A stretch of DNA of 64,000 bases, from positions 4,081,501-4,145,500 of the forward strand of contig NZ_CP019426.1 in assembly GCF_009834515.1 (NCBI RefSeq), in the 5' to 3' direction. Shown here in pieces: positions 7,576 to 16,320 of the stretch (positions are counted from its first letter, which is position 1; each line of letters opens with the position of its first letter). The notes under the pieces are model-generated. The model was given only the letters and a program-made list of their open reading frames with translations. It was not told the DNA's origin and made no database searches. The stretch comes from Pseudomonas sp. R84. GTDB taxonomy: Bacteria; Pseudomonadota; Gammaproteobacteria; Pseudomonadales; Pseudomonadaceae. The translations under genes and the position numbers were made by a program.

Positions 7576-8922
7576 TTACAGGTAAGCGCCAATGATCTTT
7601 CTGATTTTGATCAACGCTTGGCGCAACACCTCCAGCTCTACTGAACCCAGCGCCAGGCGGATCGCGTGCGGTACATGGCCTGACACCGAGAACGGTTCGG
7701 CAGTGGTGACGGAAATCTGTTCGTGCATCAGCTCGACGACAATCTGATCGGCGCGCACGTCTTCCGGCAGCGGTAGCCACAAGAAATACGACGCTGGATG
7801 ACCAATGCTCGGTAGTCCCTTGAGCAACTCGGCCGCCAACGCTTGCCGCACCTTGGCGTCGTTGCGTTTTTGTTCTTCCAGCAGCGTCACCGTGCCATCG
7901 TCGAGCCAGCCGCAGGCAATCGCGGTCATGATCCCGGGCGTGTTCCAGGTCGTGGCGCGGATGATGCGTTCAAGCGCCGCCACGGTCTCTGTCGGTGCAG
8001 CGATGAAACCGACGCGCAAGCCGGTGGCGATGTTTTTCGACAGGCCCGAGACATACACCGTGCGCTCCGGCGCCAGATCGACTAACGCCGGGGGTGGGTT
8101 TTCCACCAGAAACGCGTAGGCAGCGTCTTCGATGAGGGTCAGATCATGCCGACGGGCGATCGCGACCAACTGCTCGCGTTGCGCAAACGGCATCACCCAA
8201 CCCAGCGGATTGTGCAAGGTCGGCATGCTGTACACGGCACGCACCGAGCGGCTGCGGCAGAGTTTGTCCAGCGCGGCGAGATCCGGCCCCTGATCACTGA
8301 ACGGAATCGCCACGACTTCCAGATGCAGCGCTTCGGCCAGCACTTTAAAGCCGGAATAGGTCAGCGCGTCGGCGGCAATCACATCGCCGGGTTTGAGCAG
8401 CGCCATCAGCGTCACCGCCAGACCTTGCTGGGCGCCGTTGACGATCAGCACTTGCTCGGCCTCCACGTTCACCCCGCGCGTCAGCAGATGCCGAGCGACG
8501 GACGCACGCTCGTGGGCACGACCGGCGTGCGGCTGGTAGCGCAGCAACGCCTCCAGATCACCCGACAACGCCAGTTGGCGCAACGCGCTGCGCAACAAAT
8601 CGGCCTGAACGGGCAGCGACGGGTAGTTGAAGTTAAGGTCGATCATGCCGACCGCCACCTGTTTCTGATCGATGCCCTGCCCCGGCGCCAGCGAGGTTTC
8701 GCGGACAAACGTGCCGCGCCCGGTCTCACCGCTGACCAGGCCCATCGCCTCCAGCTCCGCGTACACCCGCGAGGCCGTGACCAGTGCCAGCCCTTTCTCA
8801 GCAGCCAGTTGCCGGTGGGTCGGTAGCCGCGTACCTGGCGGCAACTGCCCCGAGCGAATGTCTGCCGCATAGGCGTCAACGATTGTCTTGTAGCGAGAAC
8901 GTGGCATGCCGGATGTATCCAT
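7576..8922 (-). CDS. MocR-family transcription regulator (GntR HTH plus PLP aminotransferase domain)
   Basis: A 448-residue regulator. Residues 1-75 hold a GntR winged helix (RSGQLPPGTRLPTHRQLAAE, then TASRVYAELEAMGLV). Residues about 105-448 form a fold-type I aminotransferase domain with the PLP lysine at about K296 in GLSKNIATGLRVG. MocR proteins use bound PLP to sense amines or amino acids and usually regulate the divergent gene; here that gene is an EamA exporter. The start at 8922 (MDTSG) has only a weak ribosome site; MPRSRYK at 8907 is possible. An upstream extension to 9156 would overlap the exporter gene and is rejected. Confidence 0.88.
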   Translation of the reverse strand: MDTSGMPRSRYKTIVDAYAADIRSGQLPPGTRLPTHRQLAAEKGLALVTASRVYAELEAMGLVSGETGRGTFVRETSLAPGQGIDQKQVAVGMIDLNFNYPSLPVQADLLRSALRQLALSGDLEALLRYQPHAGRAHERASVARHLLTRGVNVEAEQVLIVNGAQQGLAVTLMALLKPGDVIAADALTYSGFKVLAEALHLEVVAIPFSDQGPDLAALDKLCRSRSVRAVYSMPTLHNPLGWVMPFAQREQLVAIARRHDLTLIEDAAYAFLVENPPPALVDLAPERTVYVSGLSKNIATGLRVGFIAAPTETVAALERIIRATTWNTPGIMTAIACGWLDDGTVTLLEEQKRNDAKVRQALAAELLKGLPSIGHPASYFLWLPLPEDVRADQIVVELMHEQISVTTAEPFSVSGHVPHAIRLALGSVELEVLRQALIKIRKIIGAYL

Positions 8923-8995
8923 GACAATTCTTTGATTGTGCTGATTCTCGGCTCTAGCATGGCTGCAATGCAACCCACTTCCGAGCGTGAACGTG

Positions 8996-9889
8996 ATGGA
9001 AAGGACTTCGAATCTGACGACCCCGGCACTGGAAAAAACCAGTGGCTGGATCAACGGTTTTATCGGCGTAGTGATCTTCAGCGGTTCGCTGCCGGCCACG
9101 CGTCTGGCGGTGCTGGAGTTCGATCCGGTGTTTCTCACGGTGGTTCGAGCGGCCATCGCCGGGGTCTTGGCGGCGGCGCTGTTGTGGCTGTTTCGCGAAC
9201 GGCGTCCGGCGCGCGATCAGTGGCTGTCGCTGTTGATTGTCGCGCTGGGCGTAGTGCTCGGCTTTCCCCTGCTGACCGCACTGGCGCTGCAACACGTGAC
9301 GTCAGCACATTCGATTGTGTTTGTTGGTTTACTGCCGCTGGCCACGGCGATTTTTGCCGTGCTGCGCGGCGGTGAGCGGCCGCGACCGGTGTTCTGGATG
9401 TTCTCGATTCTTGGCAGCGCGCTGGTGGTCGGCTTCGCCCTCGCGCAAGGTCTGACTGCCTCGCCCACCGGCGATCTACTGATGCTGGCGGCGATTCTGG
9501 CCTGCGGCCTCGGCTATGCCGAAGGCGCGAAACTGTCGCGCAGCCTCGGCGGCTGGCAGGTGATTTGCTGGGCACTGGTGCTGTCGCTACCGGTGATGGC
9601 GGTTTTGAGTCTGTGGCTGGCACCCGCCTCGTTCAGCACGATCAGCCTGTCGGCGTGGGTGTGTCTGGGCTATGTGTCGTTGTTCAGCATGCTGATCGGC
9701 TTTGTGTTCTGGTATCGCGGCCTGGCTCAGGGCGGGATTGCCGCGGTCGGTCAGTTGCAATTACTGCAACCGTTTTTCGGCTTGGCGCTAGCGGCGACGC
9801 TGCTGCATGAACACGTCAGCCTCGGCATGCTCGCGGTGACGTTGGGCGTAATCCTCTGTGTGGCCGGGGCGAAGAAATTCGCCAAATGA
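8996..9889 (+). CDS. EamA/DMT-family exporter
   Basis: A 297-residue inner-membrane protein with ten hydrophobic helices in two EamA repeats (from about 15 and about 155), the normal size for drug/metabolite transporters of the RhtA type. The repeats end in segments like LVALGVVLGF and LAVTLGVILCVAG. It probably exports an amino acid or similar small metabolite. The ATG at 8996 is preferred over GTG at 8987; neither has a strong ribosome site. It is transcribed away from the mocR-type gene, and the 73-bp gap between the two starts must contain both promoters and the regulator site. Confidence 0.85.
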   Translation: MERTSNLTTPALEKTSGWINGFIGVVIFSGSLPATRLAVLEFDPVFLTVVRAAIAGVLAAALLWLFRERRPARDQWLSLLIVALGVVLGFPLLTALALQHVTSAHSIVFVGLLPLATAIFAVLRGGERPRPVFWMFSILGSALVVGFALAQGLTASPTGDLLMLAAILACGLGYAEGAKLSRSLGGWQVICWALVLSLPVMAVLSLWLAPASFSTISLSAWVCLGYVSLFSMLIGFVFWYRGLAQGGIAAVGQLQLLQPFFGLALAATLLHEHVSLGMLAVTLGVILCVAGAKKFAK

Positions 9890-9892
9890 TCC

Positions 9893-10708
9893 TCAGGCGC
9901 CGGCCTTCCACTCGCGAGGGCTGAGCCCGGTCTTGCGCCGAAACGCCCGGGCCAGCGCCGAAGGACTTTCGTAACCGACCTCCTCGGCAATCAGCGCAAT
10001 CGGCTTGCCTTCACGCAGGCGCTTCTGCGCCAGGCTGACCCGCCAGCTCAGCAGATAATCGGCCGGAGTCTGCCCGACGACCCGGCGAAACTGCTCGGCA
10101 AATCCGGCGCGGGACATGTTGGCGACCGAGGCCAGATCCGCCACGCTCCATGGCTTTTGCGGTTCCTCGTGCATCGAGTTCAAGGCACGCGACAGACGCG
10201 GATCAGCCAGCCCGGCGATCATCCCCGGTTGTTGCTCGCGACTGCTGATCAAATGCCGCAACAGCAGGATCACCAGCAGTTCGAACAGTCGATCCATCAC
10301 CGCCACGCGCCCGCAATGCCCTTCGAACGCTTCCTTGAACAGCCATTCCACGGTGTTGCCCAGCTCCGGAATGTCCGTCAGCTTCAGCACCAGATAATCC
10401 GGCAGTGCCGCCGCCAGTGCATTGCCGGAGCCGCCATCGAACGTCAGCGTTGCGCAAACCACCTGAGTGTCCATGGCTTCGTCAGCAAACATGCGATGGG
10501 CGAAGGGTCTGGGGAAGAAGATCAGTGACGGTTCACTGAGGCGGACCTCGCGCTCGCTACCCGGCTTGAGCAGTAACTCGCCGGCCTGCAACAAATGCAC
10601 ATGGCCGACCGGTTCATTTTCATGAACCGCGACGCCGCAGAACGTGCCGCTGTGAAAAGTGCCGGCAGTCACACCGAAATGGCTGAGCAATGTTGAAAGG
10701 CGATCCAT
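9893..10708 (-). CDS. AraC-family transcription regulator with cupin-type sensor domain
   Basis: A 271-residue regulator. The N-terminal half looks like a cupin-type ligand domain (AVHENEPVGHVHLLQAGELLL, SLIFFPRPFAHRM). The C-terminal ~100 residues hold two helix-turn-helix units: VADLASVANMSRAGFAEQFR and the consensus IALIAEEVGYESPSALARAF with the closing KTGLSPREWK. GGAG precedes the ATG at 10708. It is divergent from the AhpD-like gene, with 131 bp between the starts, so that gene is its likely target. The ligand is unknown. Confidence 0.87.
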   Translation of the reverse strand: MDRLSTLLSHFGVTAGTFHSGTFCGVAVHENEPVGHVHLLQAGELLLKPGSEREVRLSEPSLIFFPRPFAHRMFADEAMDTQVVCATLTFDGGSGNALAAALPDYLVLKLTDIPELGNTVEWLFKEAFEGHCGRVAVMDRLFELLVILLLRHLISSREQQPGMIAGLADPRLSRALNSMHEEPQKPWSVADLASVANMSRAGFAEQFRRVVGQTPADYLLSWRVSLAQKRLREGKPIALIAEEVGYESPSALARAFRRKTGLSPREWKAGA

Positions 10709-10839
10709 GGACGACTCCAAGGGCATATCTGGACGATCTGCCGTATATCCTCGACGATTTGCCGCCAATCCACCAGCCTCACTCAATAACATGACCTCCA
10801 TCCCCGGCGCACTACGCACCGGACTCTCGGAGCATCACC

Positions 10840-11352
10840 ATGAGCCGCATCCACGCAATCAGCCTCGAAACCGCCGCCGACGCCAGCCGCCCTGTGCTGG
10901 AAGGCGTGAAAAAGAAAATCGGTTTCCTGCCCAACGTCTTCACCACCCTGGCCAAAGCGCCGGTGGCCCTCGAAACCTACGTGCAAGCCTCGGCGATCCT
11001 CGGCAAAACCTCGCTGAGCGCCCAGGAAAAAGAAGCGGTGTACCTCGCCACCTCACAGGTCAACGGTTGCGACTATTGCCTGGCGGCCCACACCTTGTTT
11101 GCCGGCAAGGCCGGGCTCTCGGCGCAAGACATCGTCGCCGCCCGCCAAGGCGAACTCAACGCCTACGCCACCCTCGCCCGCCAGTTGACCGAAAGTCGCG
11201 GCCATTTGAGCGATGCACAAATCGCCGCCGCCCGCGCTGCCGGCATCGACGACGTGAAGATCATTGAAGTGATTGCACTGGTGGCCGTGCAGAGCCTGAC
11301 CAACTACCTGAACAACGCGGCGCTGACCGACATTGACTTCCCCGCCATCTGA
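10840..11352 (+). CDS. Carboxymuconolactone decarboxylase/AhpD-like peroxidase-related protein
   Basis: A 170-residue, all-helical cytoplasmic protein of the CMD/AhpD superfamily. The redox motif CDYC followed by LAAH sits at about residues 76-83 (NGCDYCLAAHTLFAGKAG) with an upstream Glu (EKEAVYLA), the arrangement used by AhpD-type disulfide reductases and alkylhydroperoxidases. Similar stand-alone genes are often induced by reactive compounds through an adjacent AraC or LysR regulator, which fits the divergent AraC gene here. The true substrate is unknown. Confidence 0.85.
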   Translation: MSRIHAISLETAADASRPVLEGVKKKIGFLPNVFTTLAKAPVALETYVQASAILGKTSLSAQEKEAVYLATSQVNGCDYCLAAHTLFAGKAGLSAQDIVAARQGELNAYATLARQLTESRGHLSDAQIAAARAAGIDDVKIIEVIALVAVQSLTNYLNNAALTDIDFPAI

Positions 11353-11370
11353 ATCCGGCCACACAAAACC

Positions 11371-11532
11371 TGTTGGAGCTGACCTGCTCGCAATAGCGGT
11401 GTGTCATTCAAAGCATCTTTGAGTGACACACCGCTATCGCGAGCAGGCTCACTCCTACAGTTGGATCGGGTACATCAGCAAGAGATTGGTCGGCTGGCAG
11501 GCCGCCTTCGCGAGCAGGCTCACTCCCACAGT
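11371..11532. repeat. REPIN-like inverted repeat plus an extra REP half
   Basis: CCTGCTCGCAATAGCGGTGTGTCA and its inverse TGACACACCGCTATCGCGAGCAGG (written here in two parts each side of 11410-11418) form a long hairpin at about 11383-11447. A further REP half (TTCGCGAGCAGGCTCACTCC) follows at 11508-11527. The subtype is AGGAGTGAGC...GATAGC, shared with 55823-55921. Confidence 0.8.
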
Positions 11533-11573
11533 TTTAACGTGCGTACAACCCAAGCGGCAAAGCCGTCCCACTC

Positions 11574-11892
11574 AACAGGATGAGCGTTAGCTCGGCTGCA
11601 GCTCTTGATCTTGATCCACGGGCGACGTCGGAAGGCTGAGTGGAGGGATTCATCCGGGCGTGGGAGCGCAGCGACCGTTTGGCGAAGCCAAACACAGCGA
11701 GAGGAGGTGCAGCGAAGCAAACCGTAGGCGCTGCGCCCGGAGGGATCCCGGAGCGAAGGAACCCCGAGCCCCAGCGAGCGGGCCGCACGTAGGAGCAAGC
11801 CTTTTTGGTTACTTTTTCGGCGTCTGGAAAAAGTGACCCGCCGTAAGGGCGGAACCCTAATCAGCAACACCCGCAGCAACGGATATGCACCC
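11574..11892 (+). other. Dispersed structured element, copy A
   Basis: This ~310-bp stretch matches copy C (39694-40007) along its length and copy B (39190-39440, opposite strand) over most of its length. Possible structure: outer stem 11645-11660 with 11734-11749, hairpin GTTTGGC-GAA-GCCAAAC at 11677-11693, hairpin 11807-11838 (TTACTTTTT/AAAAAGTGA), and a short hairpin CCGCC-GTAAG-GGCGG at 11838-11852. Equivalent stems in the other copies carry compensating changes. Open frames across it (for example on the minus strand 11520-11879) are not conserved as proteins. It lies between convergent gene ends. Most likely a mobile or structured RNA-type repeat, not a gene. Confidence 0.75.
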
Positions 11893-11906
11893 AGTAAACC
11901 AGATAA

Positions 11907-13352
11907 TCAGTGATGCACCTCACCCGCCCGCTTCAGCAATTTCTTGCACCGCTCGGACAAATGAAACACCTGCAAATGCTTCCCCGCCTTGGCATAACGC
12001 TCGCGCAAAGTCCTCAACGCCGCAATCGCCGAATAATCGACAAAACTCAAATGCCGACAATCCAAAGTCACCCGAGCCGGATCATTAGCCGGATCGAACT
12101 GATTGAGAAACGGCGCAGTCGAGGCAAAAAACAACGTGCCATGCAGACGATAAAGCTTACTGCCATCAGCCTCCAGATGCTCATCAGCGTACAACTCGCG
12201 GGCCTGCTGCCAGGCAAAGTTAAGCGCGGCAATGATAATTCCGCAGAGCACAGCGGTGGCCAGATCAGTGAACACCGTGATAGTGGTCACAGCAATGATC
12301 ACCAGCACATCGTTAAGCGGCACTTTGTTCACCACCCGCAACGACGCCCAGGCAAAAGTCTGCTGCGACACCACAAACATCACACCCACCAGCGCCGCCA
12401 AAGGAATACGCTCAATCAGCGGCGACAGAAACAGGATAAACAACAGAATCAGCACGCCAGCGACCACGCCAGACAAACGCCCGCGCCCGCCGGAACTGAG
12501 GTTGATCACGGTCTGGCCGATCATCGCGCACCCGCCCATACCGCCGAACGCACCCGAGACCACATTGGCCGCACCGAGCGCCACACACTCGCGATCCGGA
12601 TAGCCACGGGTTTCAGTGATTTCATCGGTGAGATTCAACGTCAACAGAGTTTCCAGCAGACCGACCAGCGCCATCAGAATCGCGTAAGGCGCGATGATGC
12701 GCAGGGTTTCAAGATTCCACGGGATGTCCGGCAATGCGAAAGTCGGCAAGCCACCGGCAATGTGCGCCATGTCGCCAAGGGTGCGGGTCGGCAGGCCGAA
12801 CAGGTAGACCAACAGACCGACGCCGAGGATCGCCACCAGCGCCGGCGGCACCGCGCGGGTCAGGCGCGGCAGGATGTAGACGATGGCCATGGTCAGCGCC
12901 ACCAGCCCGGTCATCAGGTACAGCGGCGTACCGCTGAGCCAGTCTTCACCGCTCTTGAAATGCTCCAGTTGCGCCAAAGCAATGATGATCGCCAGCCCGT
13001 TGACGAAACCGAGCATCACCGGATGCGGCACCATGCGCACCAGTTTGCCCAGGCGCAGCAGCCCGAACGCCATCATGATCAAACCGCCAAGCAACACCGT
13101 CGCCAGCAAATACTGCACGCCGTGCTGCACCACCAGCGCGACGATGACCACGGCCATCGAACCCGCCGCGCCGGAGACCATGCCCGGCCGCCCGCCGAAC
13201 AACGCCGTCAGCGTGCAGATAATGAAGGCGCCGTACAGGCCCATCAGCGGATTGAGGTGGGCCACCAGCGCGAACGCAATGCATTCGGGCAACAGGGCAA
13301 ACGAGGTGGTGAGTCCGGCCAGGACATCAGCGCGCAGACGAATCGGTTTCAT
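11907..13352 (-). CDS. SulP-family anion transporter with STAS domain
   Basis: A 481-residue inner-membrane protein. Residues about 1-385 hold 12-14 hydrophobic segments with the SulP pattern (DVLAGLTTSFALLPECIAFA near the start, HPVMLGFVNGLAI, and GGMGGCAMIGQTVIN). Residues about 395-478 form a cytoplasmic STAS domain (TLDCRHLSFVDYSAIAALRTL). The family moves sulfate, bicarbonate or other anions; the substrate is not predictable here. It is a single gene, with its stop 15 bp from structured repeat copy A. The long frame on the opposite strand is a GC-driven shadow. Confidence 0.88.
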   Translation of the reverse strand: MKPIRLRADVLAGLTTSFALLPECIAFALVAHLNPLMGLYGAFIICTLTALFGGRPGMVSGAAGSMAVVIVALVVQHGVQYLLATVLLGGLIMMAFGLLRLGKLVRMVPHPVMLGFVNGLAIIIALAQLEHFKSGEDWLSGTPLYLMTGLVALTMAIVYILPRLTRAVPPALVAILGVGLLVYLFGLPTRTLGDMAHIAGGLPTFALPDIPWNLETLRIIAPYAILMALVGLLETLLTLNLTDEITETRGYPDRECVALGAANVVSGAFGGMGGCAMIGQTVINLSSGGRGRLSGVVAGVLILLFILFLSPLIERIPLAALVGVMFVVSQQTFAWASLRVVNKVPLNDVLVIIAVTTITVFTDLATAVLCGIIIAALNFAWQQARELYADEHLEADGSKLYRLHGTLFFASTAPFLNQFDPANDPARVTLDCRHLSFVDYSAIAALRTLRERYAKAGKHLQVFHLSERCKKLLKRAGEVHH

Positions 13353-13508
13353 GGCTTACCTATCGAGCAGCCACCGAGCGCGGCTGCAGGTGTTCGGGAA
13401 AAAGAGGGTTGCGGATGTTACGGAATTGTCGCGGATCGGGCCAGTGAACGCTGACACTTGTGGGTTCGGGCTTTATGCTGACGCGCTCCTGTAACCGTTG
13501 AGTTGAAC

Positions 13509-13817
13509 ATGTCTGCATTTCTGAGCGCCCGCGAGGTCTGCCAGCGTCTGCGTGAGGCTGCGCTGGGTGTGCTCGCTTTCAAAGTCTGCGAGCGGCCAGC
13601 CGAGGCCGGGCTGGTCGCGGTCGATATTGAAGGCTGGCTGTTGCTGCTGGATTTTGAAGGTGGGCGGTTACACCACTGTGAATGCGCCCGCAACGGCGAT
13701 GGACAAGAAGGCTCGCTAGAGCGCTGGCAGCGTTACGGCACCGATCCGGTGAGTTTGCTCAGTACCTGGGAATTGGCGCAGATCGAGCAAATGCTGATGG
13801 CGGCTGTTCAGCCCTGA
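13509..13817 (+). CDS. Conserved hypothetical protein (resembles Pseudomonas DUF7693)
   Basis: A 102-residue protein that begins MSAFLSAREVCQRLREAALG and ends with LERWQRYGTDPVSLLSTWELAQIEQML. The pattern of an N-terminal helix, a two-strand segment VAVDIEGWLLLLDFEGGRLHHC, a CxC-containing loop and the terminal YGTDPV(S/T)LLSTWE helix is familiar from small Pseudomonas proteins, which I believe are catalogued as DUF7693. No function is known. The 3' end overlaps the convergent acetyltransferase gene by 10 bp. Confidence 0.65.
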   Translation: MSAFLSAREVCQRLREAALGVLAFKVCERPAEAGLVAVDIEGWLLLLDFEGGRLHHCECARNGDGQEGSLERWQRYGTDPVSLLSTWELAQIEQMLMAAVQP

Positions 13818-14266
13818 CGCAAATCGAGCAAATAGGTGTAGTAACCCGTATCGCGGACATAACCCAATGATTCATACAGCCCCTGCGCGGTAAAGTTGTC
13901 GGTTGCGGTTTCGAGCATCAGTCCTTTGGCGCCCGTCTCTGATGCAAAATCCCGCGCAGTGTTCATCAGCAGTCGACCAACCCCGCGTCCACGGGCGGCA
14001 GGTGCGGTGAACAGATCGCTGAGCAGCCACGTGCGGTGAGCATCGATGGACGAAAACATCGGGTATAACTGCACGAATCCCAGCGCTTCGCCGTTTTCAT
14101 CCTGAGCGAGAAAAATCGCTGATTCGTCGCCGGCCATGCGCTCGGCGATGAAGGCGCGCGATTGCTCAAGGTTCGACGGCTGCTTATAAAAGCCTCGGTA
14201 GGCGTCGAACAACTGCGCCACCGCATCCAGGTGGGTGACGTCGGCCCGCAGTACCTGAAGGGTCAT
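13808..14266 (-). CDS. GNAT-family N-acetyltransferase
   Basis: A 152-residue enzyme covering one complete GNAT domain. The acetyl-CoA loop is LFTAPAARGRGVGRLLMNTA, followed by the strand GLMLETATDNFTAQGLYESLGY, which also shows the usual C-terminal YESLGY motif. It transfers an acetyl group to an unknown amine. The start MTLQVLRADV at 14266 follows a GGAG-like site; the upstream ATG at 14365 would run into the promoter of the divergent TetR gene and is rejected. The 143-bp gap to the TetR start suggests possible control by that regulator. Confidence 0.85.
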   Translation of the reverse strand: MTLQVLRADVTHLDAVAQLFDAYRGFYKQPSNLEQSRAFIAERMAGDESAIFLAQDENGEALGFVQLYPMFSSIDAHRTWLLSDLFTAPAARGRGVGRLLMNTARDFASETGAKGLMLETATDNFTAQGLYESLGYVRDTGYYTYLLDLRQG

Positions 14267-14409
14267 GTCCCCGCTCCGTTTCCAATCAATGATCGAAACA
14301 GCATAGCGCTGTCCGTCAAGTGTGCTGGCTTCACCGCTATATAGTTTTGTATATTGCGAAACCAAAATCGCCAGAACCTTTTCATGCCGTCTATTCAGTC
14401 TCCGTTTCC

Positions 14410-15054
14410 ATGAGAGCCATCCGCGTACGCAACGAGCAGTTGATCCTCGCCGCCGCCAGCGAAGAGTTTGCCGTCAACGGCTTCGACGCCACCCAGACCC
14501 GCGATATCGCCGCGCGTGCCGGCGTGCCCAAGGCCAATCTGTATTACTACTTTCAGACCAAGGAAAACCTCTACGGCAAAGTGCTGCTGGGGTTTGTCGA
14601 GCCACTGCTGGAGGCCTCGGCAGTGCTGCGGGAAAGCGATGATCCGCTGACGGGGCTGCGCGCTTACGTCGCGGCGCGGATCCGGATTGCCCGCGAGCAT
14701 CCAGCGATTGCCAAGGTGTTCAGCGGCGAGCTGCTGCTCGGCGGTCGACAGTTGCCGGACGAGTGCCGCGATCTGCTGCATGCCGAAGCGCGGCGCAATG
14801 TTGAATGCCTGCGCAGCTGGATCGAGCGCGGTTTGCTGGCGCCAGTGGATCCTGAACATTTGATGTTGTTTATCTGGTCGGCGACGCGCACGTACACCAA
14901 CATTGGCTGGCAGATGGGCCAGATCATGGGGCGCGAAGTGCCGCAGGATGAGGATTATCAAACAGCGGCGCAGACGATCACGCGGATGGTGCTGGAGGGC
15001 GTGGTCGTAGCGCCGCGCACAGGCGAGATTCGTGGGGTTTTGTTTGCGACTTGA
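14410..15054 (+). CDS. TetR-family transcription regulator
   Basis: A 214-residue regulator. Residues about 5-55 form the TetR DNA-binding domain (RNEQLILAAASEEFAVNGFD, TRDIAARAGVPKANLYYYF, TKENLY). The rest is an all-helical ligand and dimer domain of the type seen in RutR-like regulators (FSGELLLGGRQLPDE, FIWSATRTYTNIGWQ). The ATG at 14410 has only a weak ribosome site. An out-of-frame mini-ORF, MPSIQSPFP, starts at 14383 and its stop overlaps this start codon. An AT-rich stretch at about 14337-14356 could hold the promoter. The divergent acetyltransferase is the only obvious local target. Confidence 0.85.
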   Translation: MRAIRVRNEQLILAAASEEFAVNGFDATQTRDIAARAGVPKANLYYYFQTKENLYGKVLLGFVEPLLEASAVLRESDDPLTGLRAYVAARIRIAREHPAIAKVFSGELLLGGRQLPDECRDLLHAEARRNVECLRSWIERGLLAPVDPEHLMLFIWSATRTYTNIGWQMGQIMGREVPQDEDYQTAAQTITRMVLEGVVVAPRTGEIRGVLFAT

Positions 15055-15102
15055 GGGGCCGTGGTTTCACAGCCCCTCGGACGCCAGCAGAATTGATGCG
15101 GG

Positions 15103-16122
15103 TCAGAGCATGAAATCCAGAGGCATATAGCCTTCCCCGCCTTTACTTGCATACCAGGCTTGCAGGACGTCCGGCATGCGCCCTTTCCATTGCGCAACAT
15201 TCGTGTAGTAACGCGCGAGGGTTTTACCCCCAGCCTGGGGCACCAGGACTATGATCCAGAACTGCTCATTCGGTGCACGCATGACAATCGCCGCGTTGCT
15301 CGACGGCAATCCCCGGACCCAATAGTTGCTGACCTCACTGTTCGGCACGTCTTCAGAGGACTCACCGTCCATCTTCAAGCCGCAGTTTTGCAGTAGCGTC
15401 TGATAGTCGCCCTTAAGCAGCGTGTGCAACACTTCGTTTTCCCGCTGCGTTTGTGCCACACCCAGCGTGAGCAAATCATAGTCGACCAGGACTGTTTGCT
15501 TCGATGAAACATACCGTCCACCGTAGTAAACGCCCATTCCGGCGCCGCAATCGAAATCAGCGCCATCCTGTGCCACATCCATCACCCCGTTCAGGGCCTT
15601 GAAGGTTAAAACACACTCTCCCTGCTCGTAACGGGCCTGCGTCCCCTCTATCGTTGCGACGCCTTCCAGTTCACCCGAGTGGGAACCGTTCGCTGCTGAA
15701 ATGTCGAAGGCGATGTGAGAAGCATCCTGGCGCCTGGTGGTGATTTCTGCCCCTTCCGAAACTCCCCAGGGAATCAGCTGCCAAGTGGCGTCCCAGGAAA
15801 ACGGTTTGACCATGTATTCAAGAGCAGTGAGACGCATCAGGTACTGCCGGCGTAAACAGGGAGCAAGATCGTCACATTGATTACGTTGCTTAAGCCACCC
15901 TCGCTGATCCGCTTTAAGCGCTTTCGGGTCCGCAGCCTTGTTCAGGGTGGAACGCCAGCGCACCGCGAGTTGCTCGTCGAGTCGCGAGAGATCCGGATCG
16001 GCGCAAATGGCTTTTTCAGTCTTGCTGGCAGCGCTGGCGCAATCGAAACTGCTGGCCTGGGTGACAGCGGCAAACGCAAGGGCGGTCAGCAGCAAGGCAT
16101 GACGCAGGGAGAGAGCGAACAT
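15103..16122 (-). CDS. Exported protein with LprI-like N-terminal domain
   Basis: A 339-residue protein with a signal peptide (about 1-23, ending TQA). Residues about 24-100 carry the cysteine-rich LprI-type domain: FDCASAASKTEKAICADPDLSRLDEQLA, then CDDLAPCLRRQY, a pattern shared with proposed lysozyme inhibitors. The following ~230 residues have no domain I know; they include two more cysteines and end with EGYMPLDFML. It is probably periplasmic. The inhibitor role is inferred only from the N-terminal domain and may not hold. The start at 16122 gives a clean signal peptide. Confidence 0.75.
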   Translation of the reverse strand: MFALSLRHALLLTALAFAAVTQASSFDCASAASKTEKAICADPDLSRLDEQLAVRWRSTLNKAADPKALKADQRGWLKQRNQCDDLAPCLRRQYLMRLTALEYMVKPFSWDATWQLIPWGVSEGAEITTRRQDASHIAFDISAANGSHSGELEGVATIEGTQARYEQGECVLTFKALNGVMDVAQDGADFDCGAGMGVYYGGRYVSSKQTVLVDYDLLTLGVAQTQRENEVLHTLLKGDYQTLLQNCGLKMDGESSEDVPNSEVSNYWVRGLPSSNAAIVMRAPNEQFWIIVLVPQAGGKTLARYYTNVAQWKGRMPDVLQAWYASKGGEGYMPLDFML

Positions 16123-16212
16123 CGAGAGATTCCATTCTTCGGACGGCGCGCAGTATGCCAGTGCAGCCAGCGAAAATCCCTGATGTGCATCGCAATCAGG
16201 GTTTAGCAATCA

Positions 16213-16305
16213 CTGTGGGAGCGAGCCTGCTCGCGAAAGCGGTGGATCAGCCACGATCAATGTCGACTGACATACTGCCTTCGCGAGCTGGCTCGCTCCC
16301 ACAGG
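16213..16305. repeat. REPIN-like inverted REP pair
   Basis: TGTGGGAGCGAGCCTGCTCG at the left and its inverse CGAGCTGGCTCGCTCCCACA at the right enclose about 45 bases. This is the GGGAGCGAGC subtype. It lies between the LprI-like gene and the end of the cysteine hydrolase gene. Confidence 0.85.
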
Positions 16306-16320
16306 GTTTTGTGTGGGTGG

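Noticed and set aside
11520..11879. Protein of ~119 residues in structured element copy A (minus strand), and related frames at 39165-39701 and 39488-39987
   Set aside because: The frames are not kept between copies in the same register, while the stems are. Such repeats are often mis-annotated as genes.
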